A stretch of DNA of 64,000 bases from Isotricha intestinalis (taxonomy: Eukaryota > Ciliophora > Litostomatea > Vestibuliferida > Isotrichidae). The notes under the pieces were generated by a model. That model saw nothing but the letters and a program-made list of their open reading frames with translations, ran no database searches and had not been told where the DNA came from. Of this stretch, positions 31,601-40,101 are shown piece by piece. A program made the position numbers and the translations under genes. The first letter of the stretch is position 1, and each line of letters begins with the position of its first letter. Where the stretch lies: positions 1 to 64,000 of the forward strand of contig JAJJLU010000004.1 of NCBI GenBank assembly GCA_023807065.1. The letters are read 5' to 3'.

Positions 31601-32180
31601 TAATAATATAATTTTAAATAATGAAAATAATGAAAATTTAAAAAATAAATTAGAAGAAAAAGAGAAAATAATAAAAAAATTAAATGAAAAAAATAAAAAA
31701 TGGGAAGAAGATTTTTCTAATCATATTAAAGAAATAAATAATTTAAAAAATTATATATCCCAATTAGAAGAAGGAATTGGGTCTATTGAAAAAATGGAAG
31801 AATTAAGAAATAATTTAGAAGATAAAGAAGAAATTATAATAAATTTATCTGCTCAAATAAATGAATATAAATCAAAATGTGATTTAATTCTAAATAATAT
31901 ATCTAATGAAGATAAAGATAAAAAAATAGAAATTTTAATCAATGAAATTAAAGCTTTAAGAAAACAAATTTTAAGTTTAATTTCTTTTAATGGAAGAATT
32001 GAAAATTATAATGAATTTATTAATGTGATTAATTTAATTAAAAATAATTTTAATGAATATATTGAAAATAATGATGAATTAAAAGATGCTTTTCAAAAAT
32101 TAGATAATCTAATTGATTTATATTCAATTAATGATAATATTGCTAAAATAAAACTTTTAAGAGAAATTTCCAAAGAATAA
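25653..32180 (+). CDS. Giant coiled-coil protein (2175 residues)
   Basis: The longest gene of the window, one uninterrupted 6.5-kb exon. Residues 1-110 are Ser/Asn/Lys-rich and not coiled. From about 120 to 2110 the sequence is almost continuous heptad-type coiled coil built of Leu/Ile, Glu, Lys and Asn (ENLNLKEIEKKINIISKENE and many similar), with a brief break around 1770-1810 (YIQIFPNHKIQNQKIINQI) and another near 1850 (FRSISGFSVDENEEKSND). The C-terminal 60 residues (SFNGRIENYNEFINVINLI...) are less repetitive. Such proteins serve as structural fibres or tethers at basal bodies, cortex or Golgi. No motor, kinase or other catalytic domain is present. Apparent antisense ORFs here are composition artefacts. 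Confidence 0.88.
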   Translation: MNSVPHSKSALRTYTTIKLHKSIQSNTSFLNNDINRYEDLIKKARATINKFQNNSKSISKEKQLNTSPFSNLERKSSNYSLIVSSQRESRDDIKTEYSNLSNFGIENYYKNLINQLKSDLNIQNEKMRNLENINKQNEINLSDNERERGRLEDKVKNLEKKLNETKILYEDLKEEKKNLENNYEQLRFNYKNDLKNKEEEEILSKENEMIKSELNKFIKENINLKISVKNLKQEIGNDSNEVIINLKKEIEKLNSQLESKEEKIKKLEKENLKKKSDLTNLSNEDIMLLVNEEKQKYKTLKEEYDLFKEENKSNENKCLTENNLSNNNLIDKNKYYELQKNYSNLLLENQGLKKIKDEYQNLINENNKIQKLKNQKNEKEKETIQKLRNEYDDLFKENISLKEYKTKYEKNLLEIENLKLKEKEYEEIKKENLNLKEIEKKINIISKENEELMKINKENEKEKNELIELKNKYVKLNENYTQVQNSFNDLIKVNENLKETQTKFNEVLKENQNLEKIKENYNIILKENEELKEIKLNYEKLTEENNKLKENFDNYIKENNKEIFENENKEIKKKLEELIKENKKKNDNILSLQNSLNKIEKEKINIQQEKEKLIKDKEEYMNLNSELKNQSLKQSKNSQEMIKKWEENYSNLNKENEYLKSKQINYNDLLQQVEKLKNIEKENLELINEKETYQKLRDDYILLTKEKDNSNKNYIQKIKDLNDCLNKEKIKCEQYYNNNKELNMEKLKLKDIENKYLELNKENEKLKEFQNKFLTLSSENDALKLIQEKYNILNLDNDNLKNQFQKINKENIQLKENITLLNKDKTINDDKINEIKKINNNLLNENENYKEYEKKYINLNKEYLVLKQDLENIINEKVEIQNNFNSHLQKINILKDQINRLKSDNEELNKLKEKYINLIQDYNKLKEIQGKYNALIVENNTIKEYQDKLISENNILKDIQEKFNNLNSENNSLKAIEEQYKLLIKENSELKENIASNIKEINKYKKNLEIYNQNVNNIKEEKESLNKEIILLNENKDKLIEENNMLKNSILDFQKGENLSKENIEKINQENIKLKENNEQMKNENSNLKININSLNQELSLIKEKQDILIEENSHLNDYKEKYEKEQISFKEEEEKNKLLNQQINSLKEMKEKTLFLAKESSEKYNLCLKDIESLKIYRGKFIEISAEYKGINDRYNNLIKDNEELLVKYKNLVNENNINKDNYDIIFRELESVKNNNKNLLLENNDFKDKYNKLNDDYSKIIQDLKKIKIENDLFKKEKEELNQDLNNIIENNKKLKEKNLILENNNKDLQELLENLELENKKNQKEINLNKTQNEKLEVSINKNQKENIELQSKINKQNQLIDKLNLDIFQIKKDSDKLKDTIKKQQRENEKLKKNLDILIDEKNNEIQEKNEIQNELLLSKEFISNKEKEIEELQFQINNYEKEIRDLKKSIDKLNKEKEIINNNLTLSKKEKEKFQKNILSLREEKADLLSNIDKINNEKNSYLDKINLLNESKQELENHIKLLNSQLSNNNNDNNKIIEEYSNKYTKIQSENELMKEQILNHENEKEKIKINLEKIKKENENNILLLNEKKEELKEKKMNLLLKEKELEEIKEILSEKENELDKMNNNLIKKEKEINQFIKKEEEYKNLLIEKEKENEEIYENLKKEGEENDALAEDLNNANDEINKLKEIINEFEEQNKRNITNKNNNFVKEQNIYFNDNENQEFKNNNINLKNNIEVKEKEILNSKNKFENKEKEKNITYSIENNQYIQIFPNHKIQNQKIINQIIPIEKLTIIQSNNNNNNINNNIDINLVKNLELELAKLKEQNEGYKKQIITLNNMVKSFRSISGFSVDENEEKSNDEKLNSLTKEIEKLNITISEDKEQFAILLSQINNEKSNSNRLKEENNKLLEEINILKNNKERKSAPNEDYLLKKTFNILNEENLALKEELDKIKFERERLKTESSEDNNCNHNIYNYNNIILNNENNENLKNKLEEKEKIIKKLNEKNKKWEEDFSNHIKEINNLKNYISQLEEGIGSIEKMEELRNNLEDKEEIIINLSAQINEYKSKCDLILNNISNEDKDKKIEILINEIKALRKQILSLISFNGRIENYNEFINVINLIKNNFNEYIENNDELKDAFQKLDNLIDLYSINDNIAKIKLLREISKE

Positions 32181-32283
32181 AAATTTTCTTATAAGTTTTA
32201 TTTAAATATTATTATTATTTTTTAAATAAAATTATTATATTTATAATAATTTATGAAAATTATTGAAAAAAAAACAAAAAAAA

Positions 32284-33981
32284 ATGAATCCACAAAAAAA
32301 AATAAAAGAAATAAAGGAGAAAGCAAAAAGAATAAAAGAATCAACAAAGAAATTAAGAATATCAGATTTACTTCCAAATATAAAAATTCATAAACATTAT
32401 TTTATAGAATCAGATTTATATATAAAAGAATTAGTGAAGAGAAAAAAAGAAGAAAAGACAAAAGAATTAAAAAAAGTTTTAACAAAAAGTGAAAATATAA
32501 TAACTAAATTAAGAAAATTAAAAGAAAAAGCAATAAAATCAAATGATAATATAACATCACAAGATATAGATTGGATAATATCAAAAATAAATGATCAAAA
32601 TTTATATGATATAGATACAAATGAATTTCATTTAACAATTAATGATGAAACTAATCATAATGGTATAGAATATTTAAAATTATATTCTCAAATTGAAAAT
32701 CAAAATTTAGTTAAAAAAGCTTTTGAAAAAACAAGAAAAAGAAATTTAATTAATGAAACAATTAAAATGAATATGCAAAGAAAAAGTACTTTGGTTCCTT
32801 CTTCAATAAAAGTTTTAAATAAATATGATATGAATAATAAAAAAAATATAAATAATGAAAAAATAAATGAAGATAATTTAGTTTCTAATAATTTAATTCA
32901 TAATCAAATGGCTTTAATTGATAGTATTCAATTTGATATATTTTCCCTTTATGATATGGAAAAAGAAAAAACAACATTTTTAATAGCAAATGAAATTTTA
33001 TCAAATTTAGAATTAATTAAATTAGGATTAGTCCCAATTAATATATTAGAAAATTTCATAAGAAAAGTAATTTCAGGATATGATAATAATAATGTAATAT
33101 ATCATAATGATTTTCATGCTGTTGATGTAATGCAAACTTTATATACAATATTAATTAATGGTAAAATTATGGAAAAAATGAAATTAACTTCAATAGATTA
33201 TTTTTCAATATTAATAAGTGCTTTATGTCATGATTTACATCATACAGGACAAAATAATACATATCATATAAATGCAAGAACAAAAATTGCAATTAGATAT
33301 AATGATATTAGTGTTTTAGAAAATTATCATATTTGTTCTTCTTTTAAAATTTTAAGTAAAGATGAAACTAATATATTAGTTAATTTTAAAGATGAAGAAT
33401 ATAGAATTTTTAGAAAAATTATGATTCAAGGTATTTTATCAACTGATATGGCAAATCATCAAAAAATTTTATCAAATGTAAAAGCAAAAATAAGTGAATT
33501 TGAAATTAAAAATGGATTGAATTTTAATAAAATATTTATAGATGAAAATAAATTAATTGATAATCAACAAATAATGTTAAATATGTTTTTACATTGTTCA
33601 GATATATCTAATCCAGCAAAACCAAATAGAATAAGTTTAATTTGGACTCAAAAAGTTTATGCTGAATTTTTTAAACAAGGAGATTTAGAAAAAGAAAAAG
33701 GATTGAATGTGTCTTTGTTATGTGATAGAGATACTACTGATATAAATAAAGCTATGATAGGTTTTATAAATTTTGTTGTTAAACCTACTTTTGAAATTCT
33801 TGTAAATATTATTCCTGAATGTAATGGTTATTTATATAATATTAAACATAATTTAATTTTTTATGAAAATACTTCTTTGAAAGAAGAAGAAAAAAAAAAT
33901 AATATTATTGAAGATAATTCGAGTGATTTTAGTGATAGTAATAATTCTTCTTTTATGAAACAACAAGATAATGAAGAATAA
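32284..33981 (+). CDS. 3',5'-cyclic nucleotide phosphodiesterase, class I (PDE 1)
   Basis: 565 residues from the ATG at 32284; seven codons upstream the frame has only a TTG. A Lys-rich N-terminus and a low-complexity linker lead into a class I PDE catalytic domain from about 230. Metal ligands are present: YHNDFHAVDVMQ (His274, His278), CHDLHHTGQNN (His316, Asp317) and HCSDISNPAKP (Asp440). CDRDTTDINKAMIGFINF ends the active site, but the invariant purine-binding glutamine (normally ...SQ-V/I-GFI) is Met491. No GAF or transmembrane domain, so it is probably cytosolic or tethered by partners. It should hydrolyse cAMP and/or cGMP; the missing Gln makes specificity uncertain. A paralogue lies at 57568. 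Confidence 0.9.
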   Translation: MNPQKKIKEIKEKAKRIKESTKKLRISDLLPNIKIHKHYFIESDLYIKELVKRKKEEKTKELKKVLTKSENIITKLRKLKEKAIKSNDNITSQDIDWIISKINDQNLYDIDTNEFHLTINDETNHNGIEYLKLYSQIENQNLVKKAFEKTRKRNLINETIKMNMQRKSTLVPSSIKVLNKYDMNNKKNINNEKINEDNLVSNNLIHNQMALIDSIQFDIFSLYDMEKEKTTFLIANEILSNLELIKLGLVPINILENFIRKVISGYDNNNVIYHNDFHAVDVMQTLYTILINGKIMEKMKLTSIDYFSILISALCHDLHHTGQNNTYHINARTKIAIRYNDISVLENYHICSSFKILSKDETNILVNFKDEEYRIFRKIMIQGILSTDMANHQKILSNVKAKISEFEIKNGLNFNKIFIDENKLIDNQQIMLNMFLHCSDISNPAKPNRISLIWTQKVYAEFFKQGDLEKEKGLNVSLLCDRDTTDINKAMIGFINFVVKPTFEILVNIIPECNGYLYNIKHNLIFYENTSLKEEEKKNNIIEDNSSDFSDSNNSSFMKQQDNEE

Positions 33982-34152
33982 AAATTTTGGTTTTTATTAG
34001 GACCCCAAATTTTTTGTTGATTTTTTTCTATTTTACTATTTTATTTTATTTTAAGTTTAATGTTATTTTTTGGAAAACTAAATATTTGATTTATTTTTTA
34101 TTGAATATATTTTTTTAATTTCTTAAAAAATAAATCAATAACATTAATTAAT

Positions 34153-35790
34153 ATGGAAAATCAAAATGCTCTTTTACCAGAGCAAATTCCAATAAAATCA
34201 AATTTATATGAAAAGTTAAAAAAACTAAACAAGAAAAATAATGCATTTGAAGAAATAATAAAACACTATCAAAAATTAATGGAAAAATATAATAATATAA
34301 GGCAAATATCAGATAATAAAGGATTTTCAAGAGAATATTCGTTCAATAATATAGGAAATACAAATAATATGAGTCAATCTGATTTAATAAAAAATTTAAG
34401 ATTAACCGAAAATGAATTAAAGAAATATAAAGAATCAAATCAATCAAATTTAGAAAATTTAAGTCAAAGATTAAATGAAGTTTTAGAATTAAAAAAAAAA
34501 ATTGAAATTTATGACAAAGAAATTTCTCAAATAAAACCAAAATGTGAATTTTTAGAAGCTCAAAATGTACAATTAAAAACAGAAAAAAGCAATTTAGAAG
34601 CATTAGTAATAAAACAAAAAAACCAAATTGTAGAGATGACTTTAAATCAAAATGATTTTGAAAATGAAAAAAATAGATTAAATCAAAAAAATAATTTATT
34701 AGAAGAGGAAAATAAGGTATTAAAAGAAAAATTATCAAAATTAAAAGAAGAATTATTATTAAAATTAAATGAATATAATGATTTAATAGAAAGTTCAAAA
34801 CAAAAAAGAAAAATAGCAGATATATATTTTTCAGAAACATTAAATGAATATGAAAAAAAAGAAAATAACAAATTATATAATATAGTTGAAAAAACAAAAA
34901 TTCCAAATAAATTAAAATTTTCATATAAGCCAAATTCCAAAAAAATAACTTCTTTAAATTTTACAAATTCAGGTTCTAATTTTATGATAAGTTCAGATAA
35001 TTTAATTAAATATTATGATGCTTCAAAAAATAATGAAATATCAATTTTTCCTTTTTTCAATAGTGAAATAATAGATTCTTGTTTTGATTATTCTGAAAAA
35101 TGCATTTTTGCTTGTTCGGATAAAATAGTTAAATTATTTAATATTAAAAATAATAAATTTATATATGATTTTAAAGGTCATAATGATGAAATAACATGTA
35201 TAAAAAGTTTAATAAATCAAGATAAAGGAATAACAGGGAGTAAAGATAGAACAATTAAAGAATGGGATTTTAAAACTGGGAAATTAATTAATAGTATTAA
35301 TTGTAAAAATCCTTGTAATTGTATTAATATTATAAATAAAAATAATAATTTTCTAAGTGGTCATTCAAATGGATTAATTCACTTATGGAATATTAATAAT
35401 AAAAATTCTGAAAAAACGTTTGATGGTAATGATATTATTTTAAATATTGAAACTTTTAAAAAAGATAATCAATTTTTAATTATAAATTCTTCATCTGAAA
35501 TTAAATTATTTGATTTGAGAAAAGAAACTAAACCTGTTTATACTATTGATAATAAGGTTATTAAGGAATTTTGTAATAGTAATATTTCTGTTTCTGATAA
35601 TATGAAATTTTTCACAGTTGGAAGTCAATTAGGAAATATTTTTATATTTAATTTAGATAATGGAGAGATTATTAATTGTATTGAAAATAAAATTAAAAAT
35701 CCTATTACTAAAATTAAATGGAGACCTCATCATTCATATATTTATTCCGGTGATAGTGAAGGAAATTTATCTATTTGGGTTGATAATTAA
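34153..35790 (+). CDS. ATG16: Autophagy protein ATG16-like (coiled coil + WD40)
   Basis: 545 residues with the ATG16L layout. The N-terminal helix YEKLKKLNKKNNAFEEIIKH followed by YQKLMEKYN is the ATG5-binding motif (AFEEII is strongly conserved). A coiled coil for dimerisation spans about 80-225, and a seven-bladed WD40 propeller fills residues 250-545 (SKDRTIKEWDFKTGKL, GHSNGLIHLWNINN, and a final SGDSEGNLSIWVD). In autophagy ATG16 joins ATG12-ATG5 to direct lipidation of ATG8 at the forming phagophore. The WD40-bearing form is the animal/plant/protist type rather than the short yeast form. Start ATG fits the N-terminal motif at residue 17 onward. Confidence 0.88.
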   Translation: MENQNALLPEQIPIKSNLYEKLKKLNKKNNAFEEIIKHYQKLMEKYNNIRQISDNKGFSREYSFNNIGNTNNMSQSDLIKNLRLTENELKKYKESNQSNLENLSQRLNEVLELKKKIEIYDKEISQIKPKCEFLEAQNVQLKTEKSNLEALVIKQKNQIVEMTLNQNDFENEKNRLNQKNNLLEEENKVLKEKLSKLKEELLLKLNEYNDLIESSKQKRKIADIYFSETLNEYEKKENNKLYNIVEKTKIPNKLKFSYKPNSKKITSLNFTNSGSNFMISSDNLIKYYDASKNNEISIFPFFNSEIIDSCFDYSEKCIFACSDKIVKLFNIKNNKFIYDFKGHNDEITCIKSLINQDKGITGSKDRTIKEWDFKTGKLINSINCKNPCNCINIINKNNNFLSGHSNGLIHLWNINNKNSEKTFDGNDIILNIETFKKDNQFLIINSSSEIKLFDLRKETKPVYTIDNKVIKEFCNSNISVSDNMKFFTVGSQLGNIFIFNLDNGEIINCIENKIKNPITKIKWRPHHSYIYSGDSEGNLSIWVDN

Positions 35791-35968
35791 AATATTAATT
35801 AAATTGAGTAAATAATATATTTAAATTCATTAAAAATTAAATTCTAATATAAAAAGCAATAATTAAAATAATAATATAAAGAAATAAAAATAAAAAAATC
35901 TTACAATGAAAATTAATAAAATAAATAATAAAAAGTAAAAATTTTCAAAAAAATAAATTTTTATTTAT

Positions 35969-37207
35969 TTACTTAACAATATTTTGACTGTTTCTAACTT
36001 TTCTCAAATAATCTAATAAAGTTAAACATTGATTAGTTTCCATAGTTTGATAGAAATTTAAAGATTTATTTCTACAAGGAGGACAATGTGAAAAATAAGG
36101 ACCCCAAAATTTAATACTATTTAATCTTTCATTAATTTTAGGATTTGTAATAATTACTTTTTCATTAAATTTTGCAGTTGTTGAATGTAAAAATGGACTT
36201 TCAAAATTATTTTCTGTTTTAATTTGATATGGCTTATTTCTATACATTATATTATCTTTTAATGGTAACATATTATTAAACAATGTTGTCTTAAAAACTT
36301 CTTTTTTTTCTTGTTCTGAATTTTTTTTTTTTTTATTTGTTTTTTCACTTTTTAAACTTTCATTTGAAATTGAATTTTTTGTTTCTTGTAATTCTTTTGT
36401 ATTTGATTTTGAAATTTCAATGTTTTCATTATTATTATTTTTATTTGAAGTTTTATTCTCTAAATTTCCAGTAATGAAATTATTATGATGATGTAAAATA
36501 TCATTTTCATTTTCTTCTTCTTTTTTTTCTTTTTTAATAAATTTTTCTTCTTCTAATAAAAAATCATTTAAACCATGAATTAAAGTTGGTTCTTTTCTTA
36601 CTATTATTGAAGGTAATAATATTGGATATTTTTTATCATATTCTTCTAAAATATAATTTACTTCTCCTTTTTCTTTATTTTTATTTATAAAAGCAAGTAA
36701 AGGATTACTTTTTTTTTTACTTTCATTTTTTGAATTTATTTTTCTGAAAGCTTTAATTAAAAAATTTTTGTCTTGAAAATCTTCAATTTTTTCTAATTTA
36801 TATTTATTTTTAAAATCATATGATTTTTTTAAAATACTGTTTTTATTATTATTATTATAAATATTTTCATTTTCTAATTCATTTCCTTTTCCTAAATAAG
36901 AAACAAAAAATTTATCTTTATCCATTGTTTTATATAATTCACTATAATAATTTTCTTTTGTTGTCCAAGTATCAGGAATTTTTATATTTGTATAAACCGA
37001 TTCTTTAAATGAATTTGATTTTGATTTTTCTAATTTTGATATATCTGCTTTTATTTTATCATGAAATACTAATAATTCATCATAGAAACCTTGATTTATT
37101 TTTTCAAAATTTACATTTCTATGTGAATCATTTTCACTTTTTTTTTGATCTATATTAAAAGCATAAAATTTCTCTGCACGTTTTCTTCTTTCAAATATAG
37201 TAGCCAT
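35969..37207 (-). CDS. Hypothetical protein with conserved-looking C-terminus
   Basis: 412 residues. The N-terminal 160 are mixed charged and look partly structured (MATIFERRKRAEKFYAFNID; GFYDELLVFHDKIKADISKL). The middle (160-330) is Lys/Glu/Asn-rich. The last 50 residues, KFWGPYFSHCPPCRNKSLNF followed by YQTMETNQCLTLLDYLRKVR, carry a CPPC pair and look like a compact conserved module; I associate this sort of ending with ciliate axoneme-related proteins but cannot name it. No signal or membrane segment. Divergent from RTF2, 144 bp between starts. Confidence 0.72.
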   Translation of the reverse strand: MATIFERRKRAEKFYAFNIDQKKSENDSHRNVNFEKINQGFYDELLVFHDKIKADISKLEKSKSNSFKESVYTNIKIPDTWTTKENYYSELYKTMDKDKFFVSYLGKGNELENENIYNNNNKNSILKKSYDFKNKYKLEKIEDFQDKNFLIKAFRKINSKNESKKKSNPLLAFINKNKEKGEVNYILEEYDKKYPILLPSIIVRKEPTLIHGLNDFLLEEEKFIKKEKKEEENENDILHHHNNFITGNLENKTSNKNNNNENIEISKSNTKELQETKNSISNESLKSEKTNKKKKNSEQEKKEVFKTTLFNNMLPLKDNIMYRNKPYQIKTENNFESPFLHSTTAKFNEKVIITNPKINERLNSIKFWGPYFSHCPPCRNKSLNFYQTMETNQCLTLLDYLRKVRNSQNIVK

Positions 37208-37351
37208 AATTTTTTATTTTATAAACAATTAAATATATAATATTTAAGTTATATTAAAAAACATAAAATTAGTTGAAATAAAAAAACAATAATTAAAAAA
37301 CAATTTTTTAAAAAATAAAATAACAAAAAAAAAAATAAAAATAATAAAAAA

Positions 37352-37930
37352 ATGGGAAATGATGGAGGAAGTATTCCAGGAAGACAAGACTTAGTAAAAG
37401 TACATAAAAAGAAGAAAAAAACAATAAGTGATTCTTTAATAAAATCCTCAAAATCAAAATTTTGTAGTTTATCAAAAGATCCTTTAAAAAAGCCAATAGT
37501 AGGAGATAAATTAGGTCAATTATATAATAAGAAAAATATAATAGAATGTTTATTGAATAAATCATTTCCAAAAATATTTAATCATATAACATCATTAAAA
37601 GATGTAAAAGAATTAAATTGTAATTTAAGTAAAGATGGTAAAATTGAATGTGGAATTTCATTAGAAGAATTTTCTGGTATGAATAAATTTTATTTTTTAT
37701 GGAGTTGTGGATGTGTTATTTCTAAAAATGCTATTGATAAATTAGGAATGAAGGATAAATGCTTAATTTGTAATTGCCCTTTTAAAAATAAAGATTTAAT
37801 TAGTTTAAATTATACTAATGAAGAAAAAGAAAAAATTCGATTTGAAATTATTAAAGAAAAAAAATTAAAAAATAAAAATAAAGAAAATAAAGAAAATGGA
37901 AATTTAGGAAAAAAAAGAATTAGAGATTAA
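37352..37930 (+). CDS. RTF2: Replication termination factor 2 (RTF2) homologue
   Basis: 192 residues. The start MGNDGGSIPGRQDLVK is the nearly invariant RTF2 N-terminus (MGxDGGxIPxRxxLV). It continues with FCSLSKDPLKKPIVGDKLGQ, LYNKKNIIECLL and HITSLKDVKELN, then the RTF2-type modified RING (CGCVISKNAID, CLICNCPFKNKDLISLNYT) in which not all zinc ligands of a normal RING are present, as in other family members. The C-terminal tail is short and Lys-rich, shorter than in animals. RTF2 works at replication forks in fission yeast and vertebrates and has been linked to splicing in yeast and plants; here the role is inferred from family membership. Confidence 0.9.
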   Translation: MGNDGGSIPGRQDLVKVHKKKKKTISDSLIKSSKSKFCSLSKDPLKKPIVGDKLGQLYNKKNIIECLLNKSFPKIFNHITSLKDVKELNCNLSKDGKIECGISLEEFSGMNKFYFLWSCGCVISKNAIDKLGMKDKCLICNCPFKNKDLISLNYTNEEKEKIRFEIIKEKKLKNKNKENKENGNLGKKRIRD

Positions 37931-38136
37931 ATATTCTTATTATGATTTTATTTTATTGTTAATTTTATAGAAAAATAATTGAATATTTTTTTTAATGTGA
38001 ATTTATTTTTTTTTTCTAAAAAATTCGAATTTAATAAATAAATATTATAAAGTCAATGAAAAAAAATTTTTAATGTTTTTTTTTATTTTTATATCATTAT
38101 TTTTTATGACACAAAAAACAATTAAATTATTTAATA

Positions 38137-40101
38137 ATGGGAAATATTATTTGTTCTGATGTAAAACAAAATATTGTAAAAGATAAGGAAAATTTAGTAG
38201 ATATAACTAAACTTCCTGAGGATGATGATTTAAATTTTTTAAAAGAACAAAAAAAAATTATTTTAATTCAAAGTTTTTTTAGAAAATTTCAAGCAAGAAA
38301 ACAATATTTATATTTTATTTTTAATAAATATCCTACTCCCCAAAAAAATGATGAAGATGTATTAAAAGAGAAAAAAAAAGAAGAAGATAATGATAATATT
38401 AAAAAAAAATCTAGTTTAAAATCTAATTCTGGATATAAGAAAAAAAAATCAAAAAAAATAAAAAAAGAAAAAAACAAAGAAATAATAAATCCAGAAAATA
38501 ATAAAGAAAAAGAAAATGAAAAAATAAATGAACAAAAAAAAGAAAAGCCTATTAATGAAATAATAGAAAACAAAAATGAAAAAGATGAAAAAAAAGAAAA
38601 AAATGAAATAAATGAAAAAATAAAAGAAGAAGAAACACCATTACCTCCTGAAGATAATCAAGATTTAAATATTAAAAATTCAAATATAGAAAAAATTGAA
38701 AAACCAAATAATGAAGAAGATGAAAAAGATAATTCCAAAAATGAAAAACAACAAATTCCTGAAAATTCTATTAATGAAAAAGAACAAAAATCAAATCCAT
38801 TATCCTCCATCTCAAAGAAAGACTTATTCTCTATAAATGATCTATCCTCCTTTCCTACTCCCCACACATTCTTCGCCCCAGAATCACGTCCTGGAAACAT
38901 AATAGAAAATTTTGATTCAATTCCTCTTCTTCCAGAAGTTCAAAAAGTAGTTAATTCTTTAGGAGAATTTCTAATAGAAGAAAAAGAATTATTAAAATAT
39001 ATAGAATCATACCCTTATAAATTAAAACATTTTCAAATTGAATATCCTAATTTAGATAAATATAATGGTTACTTTGGTCCTGAATGGACAAGAGAAGGTT
39101 TTGGAATATTAATATATTCAAATGGAAATAAATATGAAGGGATGTTTAAAAATAATTTAGCAGAAGGAAGAGGACGTCTAATAACATCAGTAGGAGATTA
39201 TTATGAAGGTGAATTTCAAAAAGATAAAATAATAGGACATGGGAAATATGTTTGTCAAAGTGAAATATATATTGGTTATTGGGATAATGGTAAATACAAT
39301 GGACAAGGAGAATTAATTCAAAATGATGGTTGTAGATATATTGGTCATTTTGAAAATGGAATGGAAAATGGATTTGGAAAAACAATTTGGCCTGATACTT
39401 CATATTATGAAGGAGATTTTATTAATAATTATTTTGATGGTTTCGGTGTCTATGTTATGAGAAATGGAAAATGTTATCGTGGACAATGGAAAAATGGGAA
39501 AATGGAAGGTATAGGTATTTTTAATTGGCCTGATGGAAAAATTTATAAAGGCAATTTTTCTAAAGATAAAAAAGAAGGGTTTGGAATGTATATCGAAAGA
39601 AATAATAAATATGAAGGACAGTTTCTTAAAGGAAAACAATATGGTATTGCTAGAGTTATTAATGCAAAAGGTGTCTGTCAAATTGGATTATATAGAAAAG
39701 GAGAGAAAAAAAAATGGCTTAATGAAAAAGACTTTAAAGATGATATTGAAAGAATTGATGAAGAAATGAAAAAGATTGATTTGTTTATTAGAGATAATGA
39801 ATTTTTTCAAAAGACAAATCATATTGCTGATAAATTGGGAATGAAGGATAAGGAAGAGGAAGTTAATGAAACTGAAAAGGAGAAACATAAGGAAAAGGGA
39901 AAAGAGATGGAGAAGGAGATGGAGAAGGGGACAGAAAAGGAGAAAAAGATTGATGAGAAGGATATGGAAAAGGGTACAGAGAAGGATAAGGGGATAGAGA
40001 AAGAGAATGATATAGAGAAGGAGAAGGATATAGAGAAGGAGAAGGAGAAGGGAAAGGAGAAGAATAAGTCAAAGGAAAAAGTAAAGAAAAAAGTCAAGTA
40101 G
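38137..40101 (+). CDS. IQ and MORN-repeat protein with likely N-terminal acylation
   Basis: 654 residues. MGNIICSD offers Gly2 for myristoylation and Cys6 for palmitoylation. KKIILIQSFFRKFQARKQY (about 42-60) is an IQ calmodulin-binding motif. A long Lys/Glu-rich stretch (75-225) is followed by a Ser/Pro-rich patch whose DNA is unusually C-rich (38799-38900). About eight MORN repeats lie at roughly 309-500 (for example YEGMFKNNLAEGRGRLI, YIGHFENGMENGFGKTIW, YKGNFSKDKKEGFGMYI). The last 85 residues are a simple EKxKEKE/GTEKEK repeat encoded by G/A-only DNA. MORN proteins bind or organise membranes at the cortex and cilia of protists; membrane anchoring is inference from the N-terminus. It is the only clear gene here ending in TAG. 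Confidence 0.88.
   Translation: MGNIICSDVKQNIVKDKENLVDITKLPEDDDLNFLKEQKKIILIQSFFRKFQARKQYLYFIFNKYPTPQKNDEDVLKEKKKEEDNDNIKKKSSLKSNSGYKKKKSKKIKKEKNKEIINPENNKEKENEKINEQKKEKPINEIIENKNEKDEKKEKNEINEKIKEEETPLPPEDNQDLNIKNSNIEKIEKPNNEEDEKDNSKNEKQQIPENSINEKEQKSNPLSSISKKDLFSINDLSSFPTPHTFFAPESRPGNIIENFDSIPLLPEVQKVVNSLGEFLIEEKELLKYIESYPYKLKHFQIEYPNLDKYNGYFGPEWTREGFGILIYSNGNKYEGMFKNNLAEGRGRLITSVGDYYEGEFQKDKIIGHGKYVCQSEIYIGYWDNGKYNGQGELIQNDGCRYIGHFENGMENGFGKTIWPDTSYYEGDFINNYFDGFGVYVMRNGKCYRGQWKNGKMEGIGIFNWPDGKIYKGNFSKDKKEGFGMYIERNNKYEGQFLKGKQYGIARVINAKGVCQIGLYRKGEKKKWLNEKDFKDDIERIDEEMKKIDLFIRDNEFFQKTNHIADKLGMKDKEEEVNETEKEKHKEKGKEMEKEMEKGTEKEKKIDEKDMEKGTEKDKGIEKENDIEKEKDIEKEKEKGKEKNKSKEKVKKKVK

Noticed and set aside
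25653..32180. Several antisense ORFs of 64-115 codons opposite the giant coiled-coil gene
   Set aside because: They are Phe/Leu/Tyr-rich strings caused by A-rich sense DNA, with no domain or start context.
34000..34015. GGACCCCAAA string, also present near 36100
   Set aside because: The second copy is coding sequence on the other strand of an unrelated gene; ten shared bases are not enough to call a repeat or an internal telomere seed.
34343..34933. 196-codon antisense ORF opposite ATG16
   Set aside because: Hydrophobic low-complexity shadow of the coiled-coil coding strand; the sense gene is well supported.
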